A DNA stretch of 64,000 nt from Undaria pinnatifida (GCA_012845835.1 JABAKD010000025.1:23669923-23733922); one strand, 5' to 3'. Positions 1-12,562 are shown, counted from the stretch's first letter. Numbers and translations are program-made. The notes: generated by a model not told the origin, from the sequence alone.

Positions 1-1358
1 AGACTATATTTTATCTGAAAATAAAGTTTCAGTTCGAATTAAGGATGCAAGTACAACACCACCTCACTATTAGCTATGACCCCAAACCTGAACTTTAATC
101 AATTAAAATAGTAACGTTGTCTGAAGTAGGTGCATTTTTGCCATAGTCCACTTGCTTCTGATGCACTGGAAACCACAGAGGCGCGCAGCTGAACGCGACT
201 CCAAGCTGTGCAGATGTGCATTCGTAATATCTAGTCTATACCTTGTGTTTTCATTGGTTGACAGTGAAAGGTTATTAAATAAACTGTGGTTGACGTACGC
301 TCACCATTCATGTCTGGGTATGGCTCAGCCTCGGTGTGCTTGACCTTAGGCGCCATGCGGTAGTAGTTAATGCTCCTTTTGGCAACGTGTGGGTTGCAAG
401 TACGTCGAAATACCAGGTCACGCATAGAACTTTGCTATTGGACAATAACGTTTTGCCCATGCCAAACGGGCTATCTTCGGCGGAGGGTTTACTTGACATC
501 CTGGCTGCGTTGCCGATCGAAAAGGGTGCACGCAGGCGTTGCAGAGGTATATACCAGGTGTCATATTATCTACACTGCTGATTTTGTTTATTCTGTTTTC
601 TGGATGCACCTGGCATGAGGTCCAACCATGTGTATTTGTTTCACGTACTGGACGTGAAAGTGTTGTCCTGTTCCGATATCGTGCGATGCACGAAGCATAA
701 ACACACCGAACCGTGTCTAGCGGCGCAAAGCCGACTCCTTAAGGCACAGATAGCTGCCGTTGCAGGGTTGTTGTTGTGCTGCTGCGTCTGAAACTGGTGC
801 TGCATAGCGTACGGACGTCGTCGCTGCGAGTTTGAGCGGCTGCCGTTCAAAGACAAACCCTCCGCCTTCATAATACGTTTTGTGTGTGCCAACAGTATGA
901 CAGCACACTCCACTCACACACATAAGAGGAGACGTATACATGCACTTACACACATAGGACACCGTGGGTGGATGTTATTGTGGAGAAGGACTACCGATCC
1001 GGCTAGTGCTGCACGGTGAATGCCACAAGTGCAGACACTGGCGGGCCGTGTGCGATGCATCTACATAACAGCTAAAACGAGATAAAACACTAAATGATAG
1101 GTTTCTATGGGGCTTTCCTTCTGTGTTGTACGCTTTCTTTTGCCGGTACGAGGGTATTCGTCCAAAAATCTGTTGGGGCACGGCATGAGTTCCGACGACA
1201 TGCGTCGCAGATTCGACATCAAATAGCAGGCAGCGGCAGCAGCAGACAGCACAACAAGCAGAGGCTGGTAGCAGATAGCAGGAGGAGCAGAAGTGCTCAA
1301 GAAGATCGGTTCTTGTGTGTCCAACTAGCGAGGATGTCCATCGAAGACAACGTGGCTT
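1..1358. other. No recognised feature
   Basis: Ordinary mixed-composition sequence. Several frames of 60-100 codons overlap on both strands without codon pattern, and no repeat shared with the rest of the window was seen. Confidence 0.4.
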
Positions 1359-1364
1359 CTATAA

Positions 1365-1667
1365 ATAGATATATTTCTACCCACGTCCAAGTTCGCCGCC
1401 GCTGAACCGGAAACCTTTACCGACCTTTCTACCGGTGGTCCTTCGATCGTTCGTCTGCACGAGGCTCATCGCGGAAAAAGACGTCGAAACCGAACCTACG
1501 CCTTTGTCAATTTAGGTCACGGTGTTCTCGTGCGCTGTCATGCCAGGTGCATAGAAACGGACAAGTCATCGGCAAAAGCTGCAGACGCGGCTCATACATT
1601 GCTTGTTCAGGTGATCGGAGCATTGGAAAGGTTTGCATTATATTTGGTATTATTGTCAATATTTCCT
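1365..1667 (+). other. Open stretch of 101 codons without a start, exon candidate
   Basis: The frame is open from 1,365 to the TGA at 1,668. It reads protein-like in places (for example EPETFTDLSTGGPSIVRLHE) and has a donor-like CAG|GTGATC near 1,610. A TATA-like CTATAAATAG sits at 1,359-1,368. It occurs once in the window, so no comparison is possible. The family is not recognised and chance cannot be excluded. Confidence 0.15.
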
Positions 1668-1864
1668 TGATTTTCTATTACACACACTTCTCTTGAGTTC
1701 CTAATGTACAGGTTCATTCACTCGAGTATATCACCCAGAGAAGGGTCTGGGAGTGTAGCACTGTTGCCCCCTACTTGGTTTTTATTGTGAGGGTACGGCA
1801 TTATTTTCGTTCGCCTTCACACCCTTCTGTGTAAACAACACTTTTACGTACACAAAATTGATCC

Positions 1865-1980
1865 TTAATGATTAAACACAACCAGTAATACCGGCGATCG
1901 GAGTATCACACACAGATTGCATAGAAGAGTTTGGATAAAATGTTCGACCTCACAGATGGAGTGTATGTTTATTGTTATAG
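1865..1980 (-). repeat. R element fragment (old)
   Basis: On the minus strand this reads ATACACTCCATCTGTGAGGTCGAACATTTTATCC...GTGTGATACTCCGATCGCCGG, a diverged copy of the R end that recurs throughout the window. It carries many substitutions, so it is old. Confidence 0.5.
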
Positions 1981-3087
1981 CATAATATCGAATCGATGGC
2001 GACAGCTGACACTCTTTTGTTTTGAAAGCTACTATGAGACCCCGGTGCCTTAGCACCTTCGACACCGGGCCGTACTGCACACTGCACCACATTCGACGTT
2101 ATTTGTACCGCCTAAGCGGTGCCGATAACATCGATATAATCACGCGGTACGTATAAGTATCGGAGTTGTCGGTTGCAGGTGCACGGGAATTAGTCGATCG
2201 CAAATTCACCATTGCCGCCGGCTACTCGTTGGCCGGGTCGAGTAATGGACCTAAATACTAGCGCGAACCGGTACCAAACGTTGGCCCGATATATTTTGCG
2301 TTAGGATTATTTTTTCTCAATCCGTTGTTCGGGTATTATATCGCGCACACACGAAGAAATTTCGTACAAATCTGTCTATATGTTATTGGACGCAGGAAAT
2401 CCCCACAACGAAACTTCATTTTTCGCCTCATGATGGGCAACAATCTCGACATTCGTGACGTTACTCCTGATCTTAATTCTACAGCAATATTATTAGCAAC
2501 TAAAGTTATGGCTAAAAAACTGAGGTCGACGGTTATACGACCAGAACCTGCCCTATGAAAGTTCTTCTACATGCATTCTATGCCACATGCCATATAACCC
2601 GCCCTCCACGTTGCACCGTGACGCCACAACGCATGCAGCTTTCTAAGTGGTTGGATGGTTAATGAACATGTAGGAGATTGTAGGTGATGAACTTCAAGTT
2701 CAGCTCGGAACATAAGTGTTGCCAAGTGTTGCACTTATGTTAAACTCACGGATCGTGGAATCACAAAAAGCCATCTATCTATGCAAGCGCAATGCCGGTC
2801 GTGAAGGGACAATATTCGCACTATGATCCCTTGTTGATGATGGATTTCGCCCTTAACGCCTCCGCAGGTACACGGACCGGTAAAAAAGCAAACGTAAGAT
2901 TATAACGATTGATGCAATTGTAACGGGTTAGGGATATGGGGTGGGATATTCATCCTTAGTTCGTATTGAAAATTACATTGATTTACAGTATCTATGCATA
3001 TATCACAATCTGGATACATACGTATACTAAGGCAAGCCCGACACTGGAACTATGAAGAACTACGGAGATAGAATTATTTCTGTCTTG
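1981..3087. other. No recognised feature
   Basis: Sequence without recognised genes or repeats, up to the left end of the foldback element. GGTTAGGGATATGGGGTGGG near 2,927 is G-rich but isolated. Confidence 0.4.
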
Positions 3088-3919
3088 TGTTGCGATTTAT
3101 CGGCCCCCCCGATTTATGGGATCCCTTCGGCGATATCCGAACCACGCTGAAATATATCTTCCCCGCCAAAAATATGTGATCCCCCCTGCAATATATGATA
3201 CCCCCCAAACATATATGATCCCCCCTTGAAATTTCCGATCCCCCTAAAAAATATATTACCCCCCTCCTGACATATATGATCCCACCCATAAATATATCAC
3301 CCCCCCCCCTCCGCCTCAAACGGCCGGATGATTACCTACGAACAAGGGTGAATTATTGACCCCTGTGTTCTGTCTAAGAGCCAGGTGATGGAATATAATA
3401 TATGAAAATGGCATGTTGAAGTCGGTGGGAAATCGCAACACCCTCCGTGCACCCCGATACACTGTATCAGGGGTGGCTTTGCGTCTTATACGCGCGGCGG
3501 GGATGTAGATATTGCAGCCGGTGATATACTGTATCAGGTGTGATGTATCCCCTCGCTGTATCACGGGGGGGTGGTATGTTTCACGCGGAGACCAGATATA
3601 TCGCAACAGGCGGTACCCTGTATGAGGGGTTATATAGTCCCACTGTATCTGGGGGGGTGGCATATTTCAGGGGGGATCAGATCATTCAGCATGAGATGTA
3701 CTGTATCAGGGGATGATATAGCCCCCCGTTATCAACTGTATCTCAGGCCCCCTTGATACACTGTATATCACCGGGGGGGGGTCAGATATTTTAACCGGTT
3801 ATATATCGTATCACGGGGTGATACAGCCCTCCGTGACACACTGTATCAGGCCCTCCTGATACACTGTATCAGGGGGGGTAGATAATTTTAGACGGTTATA
3901 TACTGTATCACGGGATGAT

Positions 3920-3967
3920 ATAGCCCCCCGTGATACACTGTATCGGGGGGGGGGGGGGGGGGGGGGT
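3920..3967. repeat. Palindrome plus long poly-G tract
   Basis: GATACACTGTATC is followed directly by about 20 consecutive G. It is the longest G run inside the foldback element; a similar run is at 4,265-4,280. Such tracts can form G-quadruplexes and are prone to length error in assembly. Confidence 0.6.
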
Positions 3968-4849
3968 CATATATTTCAGGGGGGGGTAATATACTGTTTC
4001 ACCTGGGGATGTAGCCCTCCTTCTTCACTGATGCACTGTGTGAGGGAGGGTAGATGCATTGCAGCCAGTAATGGACCGTAGCAGGATGATGTAGTCCCAC
4101 TGTATCAGGGGGTGATAACATATTTCGGGGGGGAGTATTAAATTTCAGACGGTTAGGTGCAGTATCAGGGGATGATACAGCATCTCTTTGAAAAACTGTA
4201 CCAGGCCTCCCTGATACGCTGTATCACGCTGATGCACTGTATCAGAGGGGGTTACGATATGTCAGGGGGGGGGGGGGGGGGCATTTCAGCCTAAATGAAA
4301 TGCTGTATAGGGGTGATACAGACCCCACTGTATCAGGGGGGAAACAGATATTTCATCCGTTGATATATACTGTATCGTGGGGTGATATAGCCCCCCGTGA
4401 TACAACGTATCAGGCCCCCTGATATACACAGTATAAGGCCTAAATGATACTCTGTATCAGGCCTCCTGATACACTGTATCAAGCCCCCCTGATACGCTGT
4501 ATCACCCTGATACACTGTATCAGCGGGGGTTACAATATGTCAGGGGGTCAGATATTTCAACTAAGTAAGATGAAATGCGGTATATGGGGTGATACAGACC
4601 CCACTGTATCAGGGGGGGATCAGATGTTTCATCCGGTGATGTACTGTATCGTGGGGTGATATCGCCCCCCGTGATACACCGTATCAGCCCCCGTGATACA
4701 CTGTATCAGGCCTAAATGATACTCTGTATCAGGCCCTCCTAATACACTGCATCAGGCCCACCTGATACGCTGTATCACCCTGATACACTGTATCAGAGGG
4801 GGTTACGATATGTCCAGGGGGCTCAGATATTCCAGCCTAGATGATTTGC

Positions 4850-4947
4850 TGTATAGATTTTGTCCCCCTTGTGAACGGGTTTTATCGTTTCCGTGCACAT
4901 ACTGACTAACATCACCCTGTTGACCCTGGTAGCTGCACTGTAGTTGT
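4850..4947 (-). repeat. R element internal fragment
   Basis: The minus-strand copy contains CTACAGTGCAGCTACCAGGGTCAACAGGGTGATGTTAGTCAGT and CGTTCACAAGGGGGACAAAA, matching the R interior. It ends abruptly where the second foldback end begins at 4,948. Confidence 0.55.
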
Positions 4948-5138
4948 GTTGCGATTTATCGCCCCCCATGACATATGGGATAACTTCGGCAATATCCAAA
5001 CCCCGCTGAAATATCTGATTCCCCCAAAAATATCTGAACCCCCCCTTAAAATATGTGATCCCCTCTTAAAATATCTGATCCACCCTGAAATATCTGATCC
5101 CCCCCTAAAATATATGACCCCACCCATAAATATATGAT
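4948..5138 (+). mobile_element. Second copy of the foldback element's left end
   Basis: The sequence GTTGCGATTTATCGCCCCCC and the following lines of ATATCTGATCCCCC repeat the left end at 3,089-3,280 in the same orientation. It stops at ATATATGATCCC, where an R fragment begins. The next part of the arm (AAACGGCCGGATGATTACCT) resumes at 5,309, after the R fragment. It is a truncated copy broken up by nested insertion. Confidence 0.55.
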
Positions 5139-5262
5139 CCCTTTATCCTTAATGAGGACACACAACTCGTAACGCGCGCGATCGGAGTATCACACACAGC
5201 TTGCAAAGATGAGTTTCGACGAAATCTTCGATCTCACAGCTTGAGTGTATTTTCAATTTTTA
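5139..5262 (-). repeat. R element end, inserted in foldback sequence
   Basis: On the minus strand: AAAATTGAAAATACACTCAAGCTGTGAG, then the R body to TCATTAAGGATAAAG. The flanks on both sides read ATATGATCCC (5,128-5,137 and 5,263-5,272), which looks like a target duplication within the foldback element. Confidence 0.55.
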
Positions 5263-5387
5263 CGATATGATCCCACCGTGAAATATTTCATCCCCCCCCT
5301 CCCCCCCCAAACGGCCGGATGATTACCTACAAACAATGGTGAATTATTGCCCCCCTGTATTTTATCAAAGAGCGGGATGATATACTA

Positions 5388-5521
5388 TTAAACATATTAA
5401 ATGCACTCAAGCTGTGAGATCAAATATTTTGTCGAAACTCATCTTCGCAAGCTGTGTGTGATACTCCGATCGCGCGTATTACGGGTTGTGTGTGCTCATT
5501 TAAGATGTAGGTCGGCGGCTG
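5388..5521 (+). repeat. R element end, plus-strand copy
   Basis: AAATGCACTCAAGCTGTGAG to GATGTAGGTCGGCGGC matches the first 130 bases of R. The right arm of the foldback element resumes immediately after it. With the copy at 5,139-5,262 it forms an inverted pair about 125 bp apart. Confidence 0.6.
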
Positions 5522-6392
5522 TGATATATTATTCCCCCCTGAAATATATGGCCGTCCCCCCCCCTCCTCGATACAGTGTATCACGCGGGACTATATCATC
5601 CCGTGATACAGTTTACAGCCGTCTGAAACATATCTACCCCCCCTGATACAGTGTATCAGGGGGGCATGACACAGTGTGTCACGGGGGGCCGTATCACCCC
5701 GTGATACAATTTATAACCGGTTGAGATATCTGACCCCCCCCCGGTGATATACAGTGTATCAAGGGGGCCTGTGATACAGTTGATAACGGGGGGCTATATC
5801 ATGCCCTGATACACTACATCTTATGCTGAATGATCTGATCCCCCCTGAAATATGCCACCCCCCCAGATACAGTGGGACTATATAACCCCTCATACAGGGT
5901 ACCGCCTGTTGCGATATATCTGGTCACCCCGTGAAACATATCACCCCCTCGTGATACAGCGAGGGTATATATCACACCTGATACAGTATACCACCGGCTG
6001 CAATATCTACATCCCCGCCGCGCGTATTAGACGCAATGCCACCCCTGATACAGTGTATAGGGGTGCGCGGAGGGTGTTGCGATTTCCCACCCACTTCAAC
6101 ATATCATTTTCTTTTCTTATAATATATCACCCCGTTCTTTGATAGAATACAGGGGGGGGCAATAATTTCACCCTTGTTCGAAGCTAATCATCCGGCCGTT
6201 TGAGGCGGAGGGGGGGGGGTGATATATTTCAGGGTGGGATCATATATGTCAGGAGGGCCGTCATAATTTTTTTAGGGGGATCGGATATTTTAGGAGGGGA
6301 TCAGGTATTTTTTGCGGGGATGATAGATTTCAGCGGGGTTCGGATATTGACGAAGGGATCCCATGAATCAGGGGGGGCGATAAATCGCAACA

Positions 6393-7921
6393 TTCGTGCA
6401 CATGTTACACCGACGTTTTACCTTTATCCTGCTCCCTGTTGCAAAAACCAGTGCGCCATTTTACCCACCTAGATCGGCATACAAGTGTAACTTGATAGTA
6501 TCGAGCTCTCCCTCATCATGCACATTGCGGTTCGAGTACCACGAAATCTCGTCATTTGGCACCACGCAAGGTGCTGAAGCCATAGATTTTCCGGTTGACG
6601 ACGGGACATATATCTCCTCAATCATTCGTTGCGTGAAGCTGCATATTACGATGTAAAAGGAGGGCCCTATATTCCCCGGAAGTGCCTGTATGCTACTGTG
6701 AGCTTCATGTACAAAACACCAGCAAATTTTGCGATAAAATTCATGGCTGGGTACTGAGTACCTGATCGTAGTGCTTCGCATCGGACCGACCGTTGATTCC
6801 TTTTCTAATGGATATGAGCGGTACTAAAACCGATAATACCGCATCGGATCGTATCCGATCGGTATGTTAGTTATGTGACGATAGTTGTAGCCGCTTTCCG
6901 CGAGCTCCATACTTTCAGAGTACGCGTCTCGTGCATAGTATAGCGCAAGTTAGTTGACATTCAATAAACGTTCACTGCATTTGCAAAAAAGAAAGTTGGC
7001 ATCACGGGAACACGAAGGTTTGGATCCAGTTGTGGCGGTTTTGTGGCGGAGTAGTGGTTCCACTAACACATCACCGAGTTGACCGGCACAAAGCCACGTC
7101 GTACGCCGATAAATATGTTTGTTCCTGTCGCGAACGATATAGCGTGCTCGCTAGAGGAACGGTATGGACAATATACATAGTATATCACCCCGAAAAAGAG
7201 AATGTGCCCTCTCAAAGCTGTGTAAAGGAATAAGAGCGATACACCGAAACGAAACAAAATATTTCGGTGACACAATTCACTAGCAGGACACCACCTGATC
7301 CGCCGTCCCGTTGCCCTCACGCTTGTCAGTGCTTGTGGGCGGCCTGTGGCGAGATGAGAGCCTCGCACTACAGGGAGTCCGGACCTCGTCTTCCCCGCAC
7401 CCGGACGACATTACGTTGTCCTTCCCTGCATGCTACGGTAACAGTGGTACCACCTATCTTACCCCTTTCACAAATCCCCCGCCTGGGGTACAAACAACAA
7501 CCACACAAGGACCGTTGAAGACCACGCTTCGCAGATATTATCAATTGGTTCAAAGATTGTGCTTCGGAGATTATGACATTCGTGATACGCTGTGCTCCGC
7601 AGAACCTGGCCAAGCTGTTGTGATCCCTCTCGCGTCTGCTTAGTACCGTGCGGTTTTTATCTTCTGGCTTCCTACAGGTTTTGATTGGTTGCAAGGAGTT
7701 AAAAACGGTTGTCTACCCGGATGTGGTCAAAAGTAATAATGCTGACGTGCATCGCGATATCTTTACTGTCTTCCTAATTAAAAAAACAAAAATTAGTCCA
7801 GAATTTGCGAAAACATAAAATAAAAAAAGCTGCATGGAACATTTGGTCCAAGTATTTGTCCATATATTTTGTTGAGATACCTCTAATGCGCATATGTAGT
7901 GTATTATTAACTTTGAGCGGG
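6393..7921. other. No recognised feature
   Basis: Overlapping short frames (up to about 110 codons) on both strands at 7,063-7,694 have no recognisable domain. No repeat shared with other parts of the window was found. Confidence 0.35.
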
Positions 7922-8285
7922 ACACGCTGAGCTGAAAAAGAAGCGAATCTCAACAAAAAGAACAATTCAGTAAAACACTATTATGTAGCAGATACACAGC
8001 GAGGCTCGAACCCCCAGAAAAATGTAAATATGCATTCAAAAGCTGCCAAAAAACAACAGTAGTGGTCACCTCGAGGATTGAGCAGGCCACGTGGGAAGTG
8101 AACCAGGTCACGCTGAGCTGAGAGAGAAGCGAATCTCAACAAAAAGAACAATTCAGTAAAACACTATTATGTATCAGATACACAGCGAGGCTCGAACCCG
8201 TAAATATGCATTCAAAAGCTGATAAAAAACAACAGTAGTGGTCACCTCGAGGATCGAGCAGGCCACGTGGGAAGTGAACCAGGTG
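7922..8285. repeat. 187-bp direct tandem duplication
   Basis: Copy 1 (7,922-8,108) and copy 2 (8,109-8,285) both run from CACGCTGAGCTGA to GGGAAGTGAACCAGGT. Copy 2 lacks about 10 bases (CCAGAAAAAT) in the middle. On the minus strand each contains GGGTTCGAGCCTCGC, which resembles a tRNA T-arm/B box. No tRNA fold could be drawn. Confidence 0.8.
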
Positions 8286-11200
8286 GTGTCCAATGAGTTC
8301 AACTGCCGTCAATGACACTCTGGTCCAGAAATTTGGGAGCTTTTATTTAATTATTGCAGGTTTAAGCACTTGGCATACGTTCTGGACGAAATGTTTGCGA
8401 AAACGGCGATATACCAGAGTCCGGTGGAGCTAGCGAGGTGACAAACGTCCAGGCAACGAAGCCCAGTGGGGCGGACCTCAGCTCGCGTTATCTCGATAAT
8501 AGCTCAAAGCCTGGTCTTAACGGGACCCTTTGGCGATCGTCGTGAAACCTGGTGAATTTAGTTTCAATCTTTTCGTTGGTCGAGAAACCGCAGCAAAGGT
8601 ATGGCCAGAAATCATATATGACTAACTCGCGCTTTTCGAGATGGTGGAGACGGCCCGTTGGGGTGGCTTCATCTTAGATCCAGTGTGCACTTGAACACCA
8701 CTCATATACGATAGCGACGTAGATCAACGCAAGTAGCAAGGTCTGCAACAAATGCCTAACTATGTCGCCGTCGACAGTCACTGTTTTGTTTTGACGACTT
8801 TGTCCGTGTCGACAAATCGATGGGCCTTTCGGACGAGCGAAGGTCACCGGGTTTTACTCTCGAGCACCCCTTGGTATGACTTTCAGGGCCTTTTCATTTT
8901 GCATAGATAGGCTGTTGTAGTTGCATATCCCTGTAAAAAATCCAGGTCGTTGAACGAATTGCCGAAGTACATTTCCGCTGTTAATTTCAACATATTAATG
9001 CAGTAGAAAAACCATGTCTTGGTGAGCTACACCGTTTGAAAGATAACAATATTCGATGAGGTCAACAACTGCGACCATAGACAGAGATACAACAGCAACA
9101 GTGTTTCCTCCTCCGTGCATTCACAGTGAGGCCTCGTGACGATATGAATCCAGAACGCCACTTCAACACCGATCTGCAGGCCACACTTTTTCCAGGTTCC
9201 ACTGACAACGAGTTTCGCACACACGCCAAAAAGCAAGAGACGCTTAACCCCCAGGTATGATACAGGAGTGTTTTCGAAATATACTCAAGTCGAGATTTCA
9301 CACTGAGTGAACAACAACATCACCGCAACGCCCTCAACTCTACACACTGGTGCACCTAGACATCCGGTAGCCATGCATACGACCTTTTCAGCGGCTCATT
9401 AGGGCTCTGACCGCCGGCGACTCCTGCTGCACGACGAACTACAACGCAGGTCGGACATAGCAGACACTCACTGGGGTGCAATCACTAAATGACCGCGAAA
9501 TTGGCTACATATTTTTCTGAGGCACATTATTACGCCCCCACTCTAGGTGAGGGCCACAACAAAAGTTGCCAACGTTGATAGCTGCTGGTGGGGCACTTTC
9601 TTTGTTTGTGTTGTAGGGCAAGGAGAGGCTTCCTTCACTTTATTAACTAAGCTAGTGATAGTGCGAAAGATCGAGAAAGGCCATTTCTGACATCGACATG
9701 TCATGTACCCAATACCCCAGGGAGTGGTCGATATTTAATTGGATGCGTGTCAGATTAATGTTTGCGACAAACATTCTACAAATATATTTTTGATACGTTT
9801 CCCAACACCTGTCCGCCACATTTGTGCTTCAAAACAAGAAAATGGAACATTTATCTACTTGTGTGAACGTTTGTGAAATCACCAATGGCATTCTCTCTAT
9901 CGTCACCTTTCGACTTGGTCGCATTTACGCAATCCTTTGAAAACCGTACGGTATCAGACGGTGATATTATTGCTGCTGTTGACTTCTCGTGTATCCAGTT
10001 GTAGCTACTACTGCGCAGTATCGATGTCGCATGCGAGTGTTGCTGCAGAATACCAGACGTCATACAACATAGTACTGTGTGCCAGTCTTACCCTATGGCC
10101 TTCCACTGAGTACGCGTTGTGTTTCCAACAACAATGCAGGCACCATTTATATCAGGCTGAGATTAACCTCGAAGGGGCAATTAGGAGTAATTTTACCGAG
10201 GCTACCTCTGGTGTGCCTTGATAGTGTAGAGCACACGGTCGGCGCTACTCCCATCACGAATTCCCCAAGCTACGGCAGAGAGGGCACCCAACATTTCACA
10301 ACTGGGCTTGAGCCACGTGCACGACTGGCCCTTTACATCATCACGGGGAAAACACATCAGACGATTTGTTTGGGGCGGCGTAGCTACTTATTTCGTTGGA
10401 GAATCATTTCGCAACGATAACATTGCACGAGAGCTTAAGACCGTAACGAATAGATATGTCACTCTCGCAACAGACACCTAGCCACTGCCGAAGCAGGTCC
10501 CAGAGGTGAAGCCCCTGCTTTGTAGCCTCGGTCGAAAGTAGTGCAATGGATTTTTTTGTTTCGCCACCCCTTGAGCACGGGCTTTGCCGTATTCACACGA
10601 TGATATCGTTGACACCTTGTCCGGCATGCAGTGCAGAATGCCGTTTTTTGTGTTGTAGAGGCACTAGAGTTAAACCTTGGTATTTGATTTCGTCCACAGT
10701 CGTCATTGTCCACATCCACCCGCTGCCAAAGGGGAGACGAATATGTAGTCACTTGTATTCGTCTGCACCTGCTCGATCAATTGCAACGCTTCGAACACTA
10801 CGGTAAGGTAGGAGTACGGTACGATGGCACCAACGACAAGCTGCTTCACTCCTTTTTCAGTATCGCTCGCGTGGAAAAGTTATCGCACAGACGGGTGCGT
10901 AAAAATGCTATACAGTGGATCATTCAGTTTCTGCGCAGGTATCGTTGTTACCGAGCTTGTCGGGGATATTGTACAATGATACGTGGAAAAATCGGGGACG
11001 AAGTATTTGGGAACGACCGCACCCCTTTGTGCGAATTCGTATGGTGCGAATGCCATTGGAGGAAGTGTACACTCAATAGATTGCGAAAGGTGCCTGCGTT
11101 GAGAGTTTTAGTACTCAATGCTGTTAACAACAAGATGTTCAACTGCAAAAAAAGGTATCCTGTACTGCAGAAAGCACTACACAACATGGGCGTAGTTCTG

Positions 11201-12507
11201 AAGTGCTTTTGTGCCCTTCATATTGACACCAACTTGCGGCGACACGGCCTTTTATGTTGTGTAAGTTTTACAGCGTATTTGACCATTTTTTGAAACCGCC
11301 TGATTGAATTTTTGCTGGTGGGTAGGAACTTATCTAAGTGTGCGTTTTGATCGTTTTTATCTATATGGCTTTGGACAGCGGGCAGACCTGTGGCTCCCGT
11401 CGACAGGTTATAAGTACCAACTGTATGATAAATTGTGAAGTCTCCGGACTGCCGGTATTGTCTGGGAACTGCCTACGTAAATCTTTTAATTTTCGTCATT
11501 GGCTAATAATGTGAGCACCGCTCAACCAAGTTATCTTGCTGCCTTCGTATTAGTTCCTGCAACCGTCCGGCAGAACACAAGCGCACTGCCACGATATAGT
11601 AATTCGCCCTGAAGGTTTGGTTTGGGAAAAAAATACGGGCCCAAACCTGGCACCGTAAATGCTCAACACCTATATATTGCACTTCTGCGTTCGACACGAA
11701 CATCGCTCGTGCATTCTAGAAAAATAAACATAAGGTCGCTAGGCATTTCAATCTTTTTCTCAGATCCAATATATTATCCACCCTCCAATCTCGCCCTCTC
11801 TCCTGGTAGTGACTCAGATCCGGCGTGACATGCAATGAATAGGGGGGATCTCTTCCGCCCTCCTCACGGCGGGGCATGCTTTTATTTTTGGTCGCGCGAG
11901 CAGAGTTCATCAGTTTCTTGCCTGGTCGACTCGCGTGAAATATCTTGACAAATATTGTCCGAATGTCATATTCTTAACAACATAAAGAAATTTGGTATAT
12001 ATTCTTGAGGTCTGCCCGCCACAAGGTGCACGTCCCCAGCCATTGCGCCGAAGCTCTTCGTGCAACGTGGGCGGTTAACGATAAATGCTCGGCATATGTC
12101 ATGGAAAACGCCCCCCGAGATCATCCCCACCAACACCTAGGACGAGAAACTAAAGGACGAAAAGGGTTCGCGCAACATGCCATCGGCGCCTTGACGGACG
12201 GTGTACTACACTGCTCTAGGAGCACTTGGGCCACCTGCGGTATATCCGACCAACCAAAAAAGCACGTTCATTCGTGTATCGGCGTGATTACGAGTGATGT
12301 AATGGTCAGACAACACCGCAGCCAACCCTCAACTCGGGGCGAGGGGGATAATTCCAGGCGGTAAAAAGGTGGTTAAGAACCCACGGTCTCATGGAAGCCA
12401 TCAAAGCTACCGTGGACGAGCTTCGAAGGTAGTTAAAACCATAATGCATGCATTGTCCATGCTATTGTTCCATATCGCTACAGATGTTTGTGTTTATATA
12501 TTATAAA
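8286..12507. other. No recognised gene; holds the longest open frame of the window
   Basis: The stretch 10,706-11,293 is open for 195 codons on the plus strand but opens with TTG, and its first in-frame ATG comes about 90 codons in. It is rich in Arg and Cys and matches no family I know. A donor-like CG|GTAAGG lies at 10,802. One such frame is about what chance gives in 64 kb. Nothing else in this stretch is recognised. Confidence 0.3.
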
Positions 12508-12562
12508 AACGAAAATACACTCCAGCTGTGAGATCGAACATTTTGTCGAAACTCATCTTTTT
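12508..12562 (+). repeat. R element, 55-bp terminal fragment
   Basis: AAAATACACTCCAGCTGTGAG continues to CGAAACTCATCTTT and then stops. Only the conserved terminus is present. Many R copies share this terminus and differ in how far they extend from it. Confidence 0.6.

Larger units (their letters stand above)
3088..6392. mobile_element. Large foldback element with ~0.9-kb inverted arms
   Basis: The left arm (3,088 to about 4,000) and right arm (about 5,522 to 6,392) are inverted copies of each other, roughly ninety percent alike by eye. The ends are TGTTGCGATTTATCG...CCCCCC on the left and its complement on the right. The arms contain lines of the form ATATATGATCCCCCC and, further in, palindromes of the type CCTGATACACTGTATCAGG spaced by C or G runs. 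The central part (4,000-4,850) is an unpaired array of the same palindromes. Nested R pieces and a second copy of the left end sit at 4,850-5,521. No transposase frame is visible, so this is a non-autonomous foldback-type element or a palindrome-rich satellite that has inverted. A clear target-site duplication was not found. Confidence 0.65.

Noticed and set aside
3316-3663. 115-codon frame with a 96-codon inverted copy at 5,852-6,142
   Set aside because: The match reflects the inverted arms of the foldback element; the frame consists of repeat motifs and has no domain.
3463-4800. CRISPR-like reading of the regularly recurring GATACACTGTATC motif
   Set aside because: Spacing varies, spacers are near copies of each other rather than unique, and the setting is a eukaryotic foldback element.
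10706-11293. Longest open frame of the window (195 codons, plus strand)
   Set aside because: It opens at TTG and has no ATG in its first 90 codons, has no recognisable domain and no second copy. With about five percent stop codons per position, one frame of this length in 64 kb is near chance expectation.
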